Shown here one piece after another: positions 17,441-25,443 of a stretch of 64,000 nt of DNA. The notes beneath the pieces were generated by a model. It made no database searches. It was not told the DNA's origin and worked only from the letters and a program-made list of their open reading frames with translations. The stretch is from Arthrobacter gandavensis. GTDB taxonomy: Bacteria > Actinomycetota > Actinomycetes > Actinomycetales > Micrococcaceae. The first letter of the stretch is position 1. The number at the start of each line of letters is the position of its first letter. The DNA lies in the NCBI RefSeq assembly GCF_015355785.1, contig NZ_JADKYW010000005.1, positions 215,864 to 279,863 on the forward strand, in the 5' to 3' direction. Made by a program: the position numbers and the translations under genes.

Positions 17441-17642
17441 GCTTTCCTGTTCCCCGTTACTTCCCGCCCGCCAGGGCATTCGACGTCCTGGGCTGTTCGG
17501 CACCCACGCCATTACGTGCGCTCTCACCGGACATGCGGCAGTTACCCACGAGGCATGCCGGAATAGCCCATGGTATCCCTATCATCCCAAACGGCATATT
17601 TTTGCCGCGGCCCGCCGGGTCCCGGTCAGGGCGTCCAGAAAC

Positions 17643-17648
17643 TATAGT
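17643..17648 (+). promoter_or_regulatory. Possible -10 element for the 17696 operon
   Basis: TATAGT lies 48 bp before the start codon in an otherwise GC-rich mtrA/17696 divergent region of 255 bp. No convincing -35 is seen. A short inverted repeat CGGCA/TGCCG (17592-17607) around a T-rich loop is the only other structure noticed there. Confidence 0.4.
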
Positions 17649-17695
17649 CGGACTAGGAGAAACGGAACTGAGCGCTAAAGAGGCGGGGGACAATC

Positions 17696-19000
17696 ATGAG
17701 TCAGGACAATCACAACGAACCAGAGCCGGGGGGCGCGTCCCGTCCCGGATCCGGCTCGCAGCCGCCCCCGCCTCCCCAGGCGCCCTGGTCCCAGCAGCCG
17801 CAGTGGGGGCAGCAGCCCCAATGGGGCCAGCAGCAGCCTGGCCAGCCCCTTCCGCCCTATGGACAGGCCGCCGCCCCCGGCTGGTCCAACCCCTACGGCG
17901 CCCCGTACGGCACCGGAGCTCCCGGCGGCTATCAGCAGGGCCCGTATTCCCAGGGCCAGTACAGCGCTCCGCCAAAACCCGGCGTCATCCCCCTCCGACC
18001 CCTCGGATTGGGCGAAATCCTGGACGGAGCCTTCCAGGCGTGCCGTCGCAACCCCGCAGCAACCTTCGGCATCGCGGTACTCATCCAGGCCGTCATCGCG
18101 GTTCTCACCGTCGTCTTCGGACAGTCCCTGCTGGCGCCGATCAGCGATATCGGCCTGGAGTCTGACCTGACCGATGAACAGGCGATGTCCCTGGGCGCAA
18201 CCGCCCTCACCGGCGGGACTGCCCTGACTATCGTCTCCGCCATCGGAGTCCTGCTGATGCAGGGACTCCTGGTGATCCCGGTTGCCCGGGCCATCCTGAA
18301 CCTGAAGACCGGATTCGGCCAGACCTGGGCCCTGGCCCGAGGATCCATGCTGCGGCTGGCCGGGCTCGGTCTGCTGATGTTCGCTGCAGCCGCCGTCGGC
18401 CTGGTTGCCTTCATCTTCATTGTGGTGATGCTCATCGAGTTCCTGGGGCCACTGGGTATTTTCCTGACGGTGGCAGGCGTCCTCGGCGTCATCGCCGTCT
18501 TCGCCTGGCTGTCCGTGAAGCTGGCCCTGGCACCTGCTGCCCTCGTGGCCGAGCCGCGCGGGGTCTTTGCCTCGATCGCACGTTCCTGGACCCTCACCAG
18601 GGGCAACTGGTGGCGCACCTTCGGGATCCTGCTGCTGACCAGCGTGATCGTCTCAATCATCGTTTCGGTGATCAGCACCCCCATCACCATGCTGATCACC
18701 CTCTTCGCTTCCTTCGGGACGGCCGAAGCCGGCGCGGACGACCTGAGCGCCGTGCTGCCGGTAATTGTCCTCACCACCGCCGTCTCGGCCTTCTTCGGAG
18801 CAATCGGCTACGCCTTCCAGGCGGCAGTCACGTCCCTGCTCTACATTGACCTGCGGATGCGCCGGGAAGGATTCGACGTGACGCTGATGAAGGACCAGGA
18901 AACCGCGGCGTCCTCCGGACCGGATTTCGTACCCGGCAGGAACCTGCCGCCGGCCGGCTCCGGACAATGGCCTCAGGGCCCGTACACCGGTACTGCCTAG
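17696..19000 (+). CDS. Polytopic membrane protein (DUF7847 / GDPD membrane-domain-like)
   Basis: A 434-residue protein. Residues about 1-95 are a Pro/Gln/Gly/Tyr-rich cytoplasmic tail with repeated QPQWGQQ-type units. The membrane domain begins VIPLRPLGLGEILDGAFQAC (about 97-116), a motif typical of this actinobacterial family, followed by about six transmembrane helices. The family resembles the membrane domain of some glycerophosphodiester phosphodiesterases, but no catalytic domain is present. GGCGGGGGA precedes ATG 17696, and TATAGT 48 bp upstream is a possible -10. It is the first gene of a five-gene operon with a DUF4129 protein, a DUF4350 protein, a MoxR ATPase and a DUF58 protein. The function is not known. 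Confidence 0.8.
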   Translation: MSQDNHNEPEPGGASRPGSGSQPPPPPQAPWSQQPQWGQQPQWGQQQPGQPLPPYGQAAAPGWSNPYGAPYGTGAPGGYQQGPYSQGQYSAPPKPGVIPLRPLGLGEILDGAFQACRRNPAATFGIAVLIQAVIAVLTVVFGQSLLAPISDIGLESDLTDEQAMSLGATALTGGTALTIVSAIGVLLMQGLLVIPVARAILNLKTGFGQTWALARGSMLRLAGLGLLMFAAAAVGLVAFIFIVVMLIEFLGPLGIFLTVAGVLGVIAVFAWLSVKLALAPAALVAEPRGVFASIARSWTLTRGNWWRTFGILLLTSVIVSIIVSVISTPITMLITLFASFGTAEAGADDLSAVLPVIVLTTAVSAFFGAIGYAFQAAVTSLLYIDLRMRREGFDVTLMKDQETAASSGPDFVPGRNLPPAGSGQWPQGPYTGTA

Positions 19001-19006
19001 GGCTGC

Positions 19007-19687
19007 ATGAGGACAGTGATCTTCGCTCCCCCGCTCCGTCAGGTGCCGGTGGAGCCCGACGCGGACCAGGCCCGCCGCTGGCTGCAGGACGAGCTTTCGA
19101 GCTCCGAGTACCAGGACGCGCAGCCAAGCCTGGTGGAACGGGCAGTGGCCAGGATCCTCGAATTCCTGGACGAGCTCCTTTCGGGCATCCAGGGCGTTGG
19201 CGCTCCCGCCGGCATCCTCCTGCTTGCTCTCGGCGCCCTGGTTCTTCTTGCCCTGGCCGTCCTGGTGGTCCGCCCGCGGCTGAACGCCCGGAAGAAGCCT
19301 GCCGGCCTGTTCGACGAAACCGGCCCGGATCAGGATGCCTCCTCCCACCGTTCGCTGGCCGAGGAAGCAGCAAAGGCCGGAGACTGGGACACGGCGCTGA
19401 CCGAACGGCTGCGGGCGATCCTGCGCACCTCGGAGGAACGGGTCATCCTCGAACCCCGCCCCGGCCGCACCGCCCGCGAGGCCGGGGCAGCGCTTTCCGC
19501 CGTCTTCCCCGCGGCGTCGCAGGAGATCCTGTGGCTTAGCCGGCGCTTTGACGAGATCCGTTACGGCGGCAGCCGGGCAGCAGAGCCTGACGTCCGGCGT
19601 GCTGCCGACCTGGATGCCGGGCTGCTGCGCTCCCAGCCTGCCGACCCGGCCGCTGCTGCGCTGCCCTTCCTGGCGGTGCCGAAGTGA
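19007..19687 (+). CDS. DUF4129-domain membrane protein
   Basis: A 226-residue protein with one transmembrane helix (about 68-89, GILLLALGALVLLALAVLVV) and a C-terminal DUF4129 domain (about 110-200). The domain shows SHRSLAEEAAKAGDWDTALT, then ERLRAILRTSEERVILEPRP and GRTAREAGAALSAVFP. DUF4129 proteins are almost always encoded beside MoxR ATPases and DUF58 proteins, as here; the domain's action is not defined. It starts 6 nt after the previous stop and its own stop overlaps the next start by ATGA-type coupling (19684-19687). ATG 19007 is used; GTG 19016 is an alternative start. Family confident. Confidence 0.85.
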   Translation: MRTVIFAPPLRQVPVEPDADQARRWLQDELSSSEYQDAQPSLVERAVARILEFLDELLSGIQGVGAPAGILLLALGALVLLALAVLVVRPRLNARKKPAGLFDETGPDQDASSHRSLAEEAAKAGDWDTALTERLRAILRTSEERVILEPRPGRTAREAGAALSAVFPAASQEILWLSRRFDEIRYGGSRAAEPDVRRAADLDAGLLRSQPADPAAAALPFLAVPK

Positions 19688-20901
19688 GCTCCGCAGCTCC
19701 CCCGGCGGCACAGCTGGAAGAAACCGCCCCGACCGGCACCGGATCGGACGCCGCCTCGTCCGCCCTGCGGAGCCGGCTGCGCGCCTGGCGCCTGTGGATC
19801 ATCCTGTCGCTCGTCCTTCTTGGCGGCGTCGTACTAAGCCTGCTCACTGCGCCGGATACTGACCGGACCAGGCTTTCCGCCTCGAACGCAGCCCCTGAGG
19901 GCGCCCAGGCGGCGGTCCGTGTCCTGGAGGAACGGGGCGTGAACGTGGTGCCGGCAGAAGACTATGGCGAAGCCCTTCGCCTGCTCGGCGGGAATGGTGC
20001 TGCCCTGCTGCTGTATGACCCCAACGAGTACCTCTCCGGCCAGCAGCTCAGCGAACTGGGTAACGCTGCCCGGAAAAGCATCCTCGTGGAGCCAACGTTC
20101 GCGCAGCTGCTGGCTCTGGCCCCGGACATCTCCCAGGCCGGCCTGGTACCCCAGGACGTCATTGACGCCGGTTCCGTCGATGCCGGCTGTTCCGCACCGG
20201 CAGCTGAGGCTGCCGGGTCGGTCTCCGCGGGCGGACTCGCCTACCGCGGCCCGGTTACCTGCTTCACCGTGACCGGCAGCAGCGAACCGGCTGCCGGACT
20301 GTTCGCCGAATCCGAGGACGATTCCGCTGCCGTGCTGGGATTCACCGGCCTGCTCGCCAACGAAACCATTGCCGAGAACGGAAACGCCGCCTTGGCGCTG
20401 CGGTCCCTTGGCAGTGCTGACACGCTGGTCTGGTACCTGCCGGTGCCTGCGGATATCCCGGCCGGCGACGCACCGGCGAATCCGTTCAGCCTCCTGCCGG
20501 AGTGGGTGGATCCGCTGCTCGCCTGGACGCTGGTGGTGGCTGCCTACGCGGCCTTCTGGCGCGGCCGCAGGCTTGGACCGCTGGCAATGGAACCCATGCC
20601 CGTTGTTGTCCGCGCTGCCGAAACCGCCGAGGGGCGGGCACGGCTGTACCAGGACAGCAGGGCGCTGGACCGCGCTGCGGATAATCTGCGGGCCGGCACC
20701 ATGGTGCGCCTGGCCGCCCGCCTCAGGCTGGGACCCGGCAGCTCAGCCGCCGACGTGGTACGGGCAGCAGCGCGCAGCACGGGACGCTCCGCGGCGGACA
20801 TCAATGCACTGCTCAACGGGCACACACCTGGAAATGACAGCGACCTGGTGGCCTGGTCACAGGAACTGCTGTACCTAGAGGAAGAGATAACCGAATCATG
20901 A
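19684..20901 (+). CDS. DUF4350-domain membrane protein
   Basis: A 405-residue protein with an N-terminal transmembrane helix (about 36-58, LWIILSLVLLGGVVLSLLTA), an extracellular DUF4350 domain (about 70-170, AAVRVLEERGVNVVPAEDY then GAALLLYDPNEYLSGQQLSE) and a second helix (about 278-292), followed by a cytoplasmic helical tail. DUF4350 resembles a Rossmann-like ligand-binding domain and is typically found in MoxR/DUF58 operons. It overlaps both neighbours by 4 nt (19684-19687 and 20898-20901), so translation is coupled throughout. No catalytic residues can be named. The family call rests on these segments and the operon context. Confidence 0.8.
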   Translation: MSSAAPPAAQLEETAPTGTGSDAASSALRSRLRAWRLWIILSLVLLGGVVLSLLTAPDTDRTRLSASNAAPEGAQAAVRVLEERGVNVVPAEDYGEALRLLGGNGAALLLYDPNEYLSGQQLSELGNAARKSILVEPTFAQLLALAPDISQAGLVPQDVIDAGSVDAGCSAPAAEAAGSVSAGGLAYRGPVTCFTVTGSSEPAAGLFAESEDDSAAVLGFTGLLANETIAENGNAALALRSLGSADTLVWYLPVPADIPAGDAPANPFSLLPEWVDPLLAWTLVVAAYAAFWRGRRLGPLAMEPMPVVVRAAETAEGRARLYQDSRALDRAADNLRAGTMVRLAARLRLGPGSSAADVVRAAARSTGRSAADINALLNGHTPGNDSDLVAWSQELLYLEEEITES

Positions 20902-21920
20902 CCCAGCACTACCCATCGGTGTCCGGCTCAGCCGGAGCGGGCAGCGTCCAGGCCAATGCCGAGGATGCAGGCGAAAACGCAAGGCATGCACTGCACAGCG
21001 TCCGCCAGGAAGTGGCTAAGGCGGTGGTGGGTCAGGATGCCGCGGTGACCGGCCTGATCATTGCCCTGCTTGCACGCGGTCATGTACTGCTCGAAGGCGT
21101 TCCGGGCGTTGCGAAGACGCTGCTGGTCCGGACCCTGGCCGCAGCGCTGTCCCTGGACACCAAGAGGGTGCAGTTCACTCCGGACCTCATGCCCGGCGAC
21201 GTGACGGGTTCGCTGATCTACGACGGACGCACGTCCGATTTCAGCTTCCGCGAAGGCCCGGTTTTCACCAACATCCTGCTGGCTGATGAAATCAACCGCA
21301 CTCCCCCCAAAACACAGGCCTCGCTGCTCGAGGCCATGGAGGAACGCCAGGTTACGGTCGACGGCGTCTCCCGGCACCTCCCCGACCCGTTCCTCGTGGC
21401 CGCGACGCAAAACCCCGTTGAATACGAGGGAACCTATCCCCTGCCGGAGGCCCAGCTGGACCGTTTCCTCCTGAAAATGACCCTCGACCTTCCCTCCAGG
21501 GACGATGAAATCGAGGTGATCCGCCGGCATGGAAGCGGTTTCGATCCGCGCAACCTCACCGCCGCGGGCGTGCGTCCGGTCGCCGGAGAGCAGGACCTCC
21601 GGGCCGCCCGTGAGGCAGTGGCGAGGGTGGATGCCTCCCCGGAAGTCCTGGGCTACATCGTGGACCTGGTCCGCGCCACCCGCTCCGCGCCGTCCTTCCA
21701 GCTCGGGGTCTCCCCTCGCGGTGCAACGGCCCTGCTGAACACCGCACGGGCCTGGGCCTGGCTGTCCGGCCGGACCTTCATCACCCCTGACGACGTCAAG
21801 GCATTGACGCTGCCCGGGCTCCGGCACCGGGTGGCGCTGCGTCCCGAAGCCCAGATGGACGGCGTGCGCGTGGACGACGTGCTCGGCAGCATCCTCGCCA
21901 CCGTTCCGGTTCCCCGCTAG
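20898..21920 (+). CDS. MoxR-family AAA+ ATPase
   Basis: A 340-residue AAA+ ATPase. Walker A is GVPGVAKT (67-74), Walker B LLADEINRTPPKTQASLLEA, and the sensor region ATQNPVEYEGTYPLPEAQLD is characteristic of MoxR proteins. These chaperone-like ATPases help mature metalloenzymes or complexes, usually with von Willebrand factor A-type or DUF58 partners encoded next door. It overlaps the DUF4350 gene by ATGA at the front and is followed three bases later by the DUF58 gene. The N-terminal ~20 residues are variable. The client of this particular operon is unknown. Confidence 0.95.
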   Translation: MTQHYPSVSGSAGAGSVQANAEDAGENARHALHSVRQEVAKAVVGQDAAVTGLIIALLARGHVLLEGVPGVAKTLLVRTLAAALSLDTKRVQFTPDLMPGDVTGSLIYDGRTSDFSFREGPVFTNILLADEINRTPPKTQASLLEAMEERQVTVDGVSRHLPDPFLVAATQNPVEYEGTYPLPEAQLDRFLLKMTLDLPSRDDEIEVIRRHGSGFDPRNLTAAGVRPVAGEQDLRAAREAVARVDASPEVLGYIVDLVRATRSAPSFQLGVSPRGATALLNTARAWAWLSGRTFITPDDVKALTLPGLRHRVALRPEAQMDGVRVDDVLGSILATVPVPR

Positions 21921-21923
21921 CAG

Positions 21924-23216
21924 ATGGCCATTTCCCACCGCCTGGTGATCCTGGCCGCGCTGGGCGCCGTCGCCGTCGTGCTCTTCCCGGGCACCGGAAC
22001 AATCCTGGCCTGGCTGGCCCTGACGGCGGCAGCGGCCGGCCTGGACCTGGCCCTGGCGGCGCCGCCGCTGCAAACCCGGTTGGAACGCGAGCTGCCCGAA
22101 AGCGCACGGCTGGATGAAGACGTGCCCGCAGCCATGGTGGTCCGCAACGAATCCAACCGGACACTGCGCGCTGCCGTCCGGGATGCCTGGCAGCCGTCAG
22201 CGGGCCAGCTGCGCAGCGAACGCCGCATCACCGTTCCCGCTCATGAAGCACGCCGGGCCGCGGGCAGCCTGCGGCCCGAACGCCGGGGCAGCCTGAAGAC
22301 TGCCTCGGTCACCATTCGCTCGTTTGGGCCCCTGGGCCTGGCCGCCCGGCAGCGCACGCTCCCCTACCCGGGCACCCTGCGTGTGCTGCCGCCGTTCCGC
22401 TCCAAGCGCCACCTGCCGGCAAAGCTGCGCAAGCTGCGGGAAATCGACGGCAACGCCTCGGTGCAGCTGCGGGGTGCGGGCACCGAATTCGACTCGCTGC
22501 GCGACTACGTCCGCGGTGACGATGTCCGTTCCATCGACTGGCGGGCGACGGCGCGCCGGCGGGACACCGTGGTGCGCACCTGGCGGCCGGAACGGGACCG
22601 CAGGGTCATCGTGCTGCTGGACACGTCCCGGACAGCCGCAGCCCGCATCCTGGATGAACCCCGGCTGGACACCGGGATCGAAGCAGCCCTGCTGCTGGGC
22701 ATGCTGGCCCAGGGCGGAGGCGACCGCGTGGACTTCGCGGCGTTTGACCGCCGGATCCGGGCACGCGTGGATTCAGCGGCCAAGGCCAACCTGCTGAACC
22801 GTCTCGCCGGTGCAATGGCCCCGCTGGACGCGGAACTTATCGAAGCTGACTTTTCCCTGCTTCCCGGCCTGGTTGCCTCGATGTCCTCCCGGCGCTCACT
22901 GGTAGTGCTGATTACCGCGCTGGACGCCGGTGCGGTGGAAGAGGGGCTGCTCCCGGTGCTGCCTGCCCTGCTCGCCAAGCATGTGGTGGTAGTCGCCTCG
23001 GTGCGGGATCCGGCCCTGGATGAGCTTCGCGGGGACCGGACGTCCGCCTCGGCGGTGTTCCGCGCCGCCGCCGCAGAAAGGGCCCTGCTGGACCGTGCTG
23101 CGGTGACCGCCCAGCTCAAATCCATGGGTGCGGAAGTTGTCGATGAGCCGCCGCATGAGCTGCCGCCCAAGCTGGCGGACGTATATATCCGGCTGAAGGC
23201 TTCCGGCCGTCTCTAG
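21924..23216 (+). CDS. DUF58-domain protein, MoxR partner
   Basis: A 430-residue protein with two short N-terminal hydrophobic segments (about 5-45) and a C-terminal DUF58 domain starting near residue 185. The hallmark is LRDYVRGDDVRSIDWRATAR, followed by RRVIVLLDTSRTAA, which contains a DTS related to the metal-site DxSxS of von Willebrand A folds. It starts three bases after the moxR-like stop, completing the operon. DUF58 proteins are thought to bridge MoxR ATPases and their clients at the membrane. The last residues fall before the next, independently promoted gene. Family certain, role inferred from context. Confidence 0.9.
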   Translation: MAISHRLVILAALGAVAVVLFPGTGTILAWLALTAAAAGLDLALAAPPLQTRLERELPESARLDEDVPAAMVVRNESNRTLRAAVRDAWQPSAGQLRSERRITVPAHEARRAAGSLRPERRGSLKTASVTIRSFGPLGLAARQRTLPYPGTLRVLPPFRSKRHLPAKLRKLREIDGNASVQLRGAGTEFDSLRDYVRGDDVRSIDWRATARRRDTVVRTWRPERDRRVIVLLDTSRTAAARILDEPRLDTGIEAALLLGMLAQGGGDRVDFAAFDRRIRARVDSAAKANLLNRLAGAMAPLDAELIEADFSLLPGLVASMSSRRSLVVLITALDAGAVEEGLLPVLPALLAKHVVVVASVRDPALDELRGDRTSASAVFRAAAAERALLDRAAVTAQLKSMGAEVVDEPPHELPPKLADVYIRLKASGRL

Positions 23217-23250
23217 CCCCTGCCTCCGGGCGCGCGGGGAACAGGCGGCG

Positions 23251-23256
23251 TAGGCT
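23251..23256 (+). promoter_or_regulatory. -10 element for leaderless transcription of the DUF4166 gene
   Basis: TAGGCT ends 6 nt before ATG 23263, which has no Shine-Dalgarno sequence. The DUF4166 gene therefore probably starts its own leaderless message after the DUF58 operon. Confidence 0.5.
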
Positions 23257-23262
23257 GGGTGG

Positions 23263-23943
23263 ATGAGTGATGGCTCCGTCTACCAGCGGGCGCTCGGCGC
23301 CGCGTTTGGCCGCCTGCAGCCCCAGCTGCAGGACTATTTTTCACTGCAGCCCGGCGAGGGCCGGTATGGCTTCGGCACCGGGATTTTCGACGTCGCCGGC
23401 AGTCCGCGCCCGGCGCTGCGGCCGTTCCTCTCCGCGATTCCGGTAGCCAACGCGTTCTTCCCCGAGTTTGGCCGTCATGTGCCGTTCACCATCAGCAACT
23501 ACCCGCATCTTGATCCGTTCGGGCGCTCGTCGCTCACTGCGGTCCGAACGTTCAAGTTCGACCGCGCGGACCGGATCTTCGAGGACACAACCTCCCTCAC
23601 ATCCCCAACCGGCCTGACCGACTATGTTGGGCGACGCCGGAACCTGGCCACTGACCTGGACCTTTCGGTGTCCCGGGACGGGCGGCTGCACATGCATTCT
23701 CCGCATACCCGGCTGTTCCTGGGCCGGCTGCGGATACCGGTGCCCGTGCTGGCCGGTGCCGATGCACACGCCGAGCAGTGGTGGGATGAAACCGCCGGGC
23801 ATTTCCGGATCCGGACGATCGTCCGGCAGCGGCAGTTCGGCACGGTTTTCGTGTATGACGGCAGCTTCACCTACGAGTACCGGGAGTTCGACGGCGTTCT
23901 GCCGCCGGACGCCGAACCCGAGAAGTGGGAGCGCAGGCTCTAG
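23263..23943 (+). CDS. DUF4166-domain protein
   Basis: A 226-residue soluble protein matching DUF4166 over its length: VYQRALGAAFGRLQPQLQDY at the start, then GSFTYEYREFDGVLPP near the end. In other bacteria DUF4166 is found alone or fused to oxidoreductase domains, and its activity is not known. There is no signal peptide and no membrane helix. A TAGGCT -10 element 6 nt before the ATG suggests leaderless transcription independent of the upstream DUF58 operon, from which it is separated by 46 bp. It converges on the methionine-synthase-like gene with 9 bp between stop codons. Confidence 0.8.
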   Translation: MSDGSVYQRALGAAFGRLQPQLQDYFSLQPGEGRYGFGTGIFDVAGSPRPALRPFLSAIPVANAFFPEFGRHVPFTISNYPHLDPFGRSSLTAVRTFKFDRADRIFEDTTSLTSPTGLTDYVGRRRNLATDLDLSVSRDGRLHMHSPHTRLFLGRLRIPVPVLAGADAHAEQWWDETAGHFRIRTIVRQRQFGTVFVYDGSFTYEYREFDGVLPPDAEPEKWERRL

Positions 23944-23952
23944 CCCTGCCCG

Positions 23953-25026
23953 TTAGCTTTCGGCCGCCAGCTGGTCCAGCGCGGACGCTGTCTGGGTGAG
24001 GCGTTCAAGCACGCGCCGCGCAGCGGACGGTGCAAGGTCCGCGAGATTGCCGGCCGGCATGATGCCCAGCGCGGGCAGGTCCCGCAGCGGAAGTCCTACC
24101 CTCATCCATCCCGCCGTGATGTCCTGAACCAGCGACGTCACCTGGCGGGGATGCTCTCCGGCCGGGGGCAGCGGCAGGGCACCGAGCCAGATGTGCTTTT
24201 CGGCTTCGACTGCTTCGGCGATACCTTCCCAGTCGCTGTTGCCCAGGCCTGCCAGGGGCAGCGCGACTCCGTCCGCACCCGCGCCCAGCGCGAGGTCCAA
24301 ACCGGAGCTGGACTGGCGGTGGCGGGCAGAGGGCAGGTTCAGGACCACTTCCGCGGCCCCCGCGGCAAGCAGGGATTCCCGGAGCAGGTGCCAGGACTGG
24401 GACGCTTCCTGCGGCGGAATTGAACGCAGGGTCCGGTATCCGCTGGCTGTGGGTATGCGCCCGTCCAGGATCCGGTCCAGGAGCGGCTCGTCCAGCTGCA
24501 CCGTGAGCGCTGCGCCGCGGGCGATGGCCTGGACCCGGGATGCAAACGCTGCCGCACCGGCTGCCAGCGACTCAGTGATCTCCCGGCGGGCGCCAGCATC
24601 GGACAGGGCGCGCTCGCCGTTGTGCAGGTAAACTCCGGCGGCGAGGGACAGCGGTCCCTGCAGGGAAACCTTGAGCCTGGAGCCGGGATTCTCTTCAACG
24701 CCGATTACGTCTGCCAGTGTGTTGATGTCCCGGGAGAGCAGGGATTCCGCACGCCGGTAGTCCATTCCGGGGCGGTCCACCAGGCGCCAGCCGTGCGGCT
24801 GCAGGTCGACCGGCAGATCCACCAGCATGGCTGCGGTCCGTCCCGCTGCATCAGCTCCGACGCCGCGGGCCGGCAGTTCAACCAGGAACGGCAGGTGCGG
24901 CTCGCCCAGTTCGCCGCGGATGATTCTTGCAGCTTCCACCGGGTCGGTCCCGGGCCAGGTTCCCTGCGCCGTTGCGCTCACGCCCGCCGGCGTGGGCGCA
25001 GCAGCCTGCTCAGGCTCCTTCTGCAC
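23953..25026 (-). CDS. Methionine-synthase-like (UROD/MetE C-terminal fold) protein lacking zinc ligands
   Basis: A 357-residue protein of the family usually annotated as vitamin B12-independent methionine synthase in actinobacteria (Rv3015c-like). It is about half the length of true MetE and corresponds to the C-terminal barrel only: GTWPGTDPVEAARIIRGELG and HLPFLVELPARGVGADAAGR at the start, KVSLQGPLSLAAGVYL and TVQLDEPLLDRILDGRIP in the middle. There is not one cysteine in the protein, so the His/Cys/Glu/Cys zinc site that activates homocysteine in MetE cannot form. The methionine synthase name is therefore doubtful; it may be another methyltransferase or a non-catalytic relative. It overlaps the chorismate mutase gene by 17 nt, so the two are coupled. 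Confidence 0.75.
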   Translation of the reverse strand: MQKEPEQAAAPTPAGVSATAQGTWPGTDPVEAARIIRGELGEPHLPFLVELPARGVGADAAGRTAAMLVDLPVDLQPHGWRLVDRPGMDYRRAESLLSRDINTLADVIGVEENPGSRLKVSLQGPLSLAAGVYLHNGERALSDAGARREITESLAAGAAAFASRVQAIARGAALTVQLDEPLLDRILDGRIPTASGYRTLRSIPPQEASQSWHLLRESLLAAGAAEVVLNLPSARHRQSSSGLDLALGAGADGVALPLAGLGNSDWEGIAEAVEAEKHIWLGALPLPPAGEHPRQVTSLVQDITAGWMRVGLPLRDLPALGIMPAGNLADLAPSAARRVLERLTQTASALDQLAAES

Positions 25027-25387
25027 TGCTGCCGCCGTTGCGGGTCTCGGAAATGGCCTGGTGGTGCCGGATTACTTCGCTGATGATGAAGTTCAGGAAT
25101 TTCTCGGCGAAAGCCGGATCAAGGTTTGCGTCTTCGGCCAGCCGCCGGAGCCTGGCGATCTGCGCGACTTCACGGCCGGGATCCGCCGGCGGAAGATGGT
25201 GTTCAGCCTTGAGGTGCCCTACCCGCTGGGTCGCTTTGAAACGCTCAGCCAGGAGATAGACCAGCGTGGCGTCGATGTTGTCGATGCTGCTGCGCATGGC
25301 AAGCAGCTCGGCCATGACCTCGCCTGCCACCTTCCCGGACAGGGAACTGGCTGTGGGGTCGAAATCGTCAGCTGGTGCAGTACTCAT
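25010..25387 (-). CDS. Chorismate mutase, AroQ type
   Basis: A 125-residue all-helical AroQ-type chorismate mutase, which converts chorismate to prephenate for Phe and Tyr synthesis. The core is MRSSIDNIDATLVYLLAERF, then KATQRVGHLKAEHHLPPADP and FLNFIISEVIRHHQAISE. These supply the Arg, Lys and Glu/Gln residues expected in the active site. It has no signal peptide, so it is the cytosolic form. ATG 25387 has no Shine-Dalgarno sequence but TAAACT 6 nt upstream, indicating a leaderless message. The downstream methionine-synthase-like gene begins inside it by 17 nt. An additional N-terminal extension of about 25 residues is variable. Confident family call. Confidence 0.9.
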   Translation of the reverse strand: MSTAPADDFDPTASSLSGKVAGEVMAELLAMRSSIDNIDATLVYLLAERFKATQRVGHLKAEHHLPPADPGREVAQIARLRRLAEDANLDPAFAEKFLNFIISEVIRHHQAISETRNGGSSAEGA

Positions 25388-25393
25388 AAGTCC

Positions 25394-25399
25394 AGTTTA
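25394..25399 (-). promoter_or_regulatory. -10 element for leaderless transcription of chorismate mutase
   Basis: TAAACT on the minus strand ends 6 nt before ATG 25387. It lies in the 56-bp gap after mnmA and separates this unit from the cysteine desulfurase-mnmA unit. Confidence 0.5.
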
Positions 25400-25443
25400 G
25401 GCTCCTGCCTCCGGCACGCAGGTGCACGTTACGGCGGCCGGGA

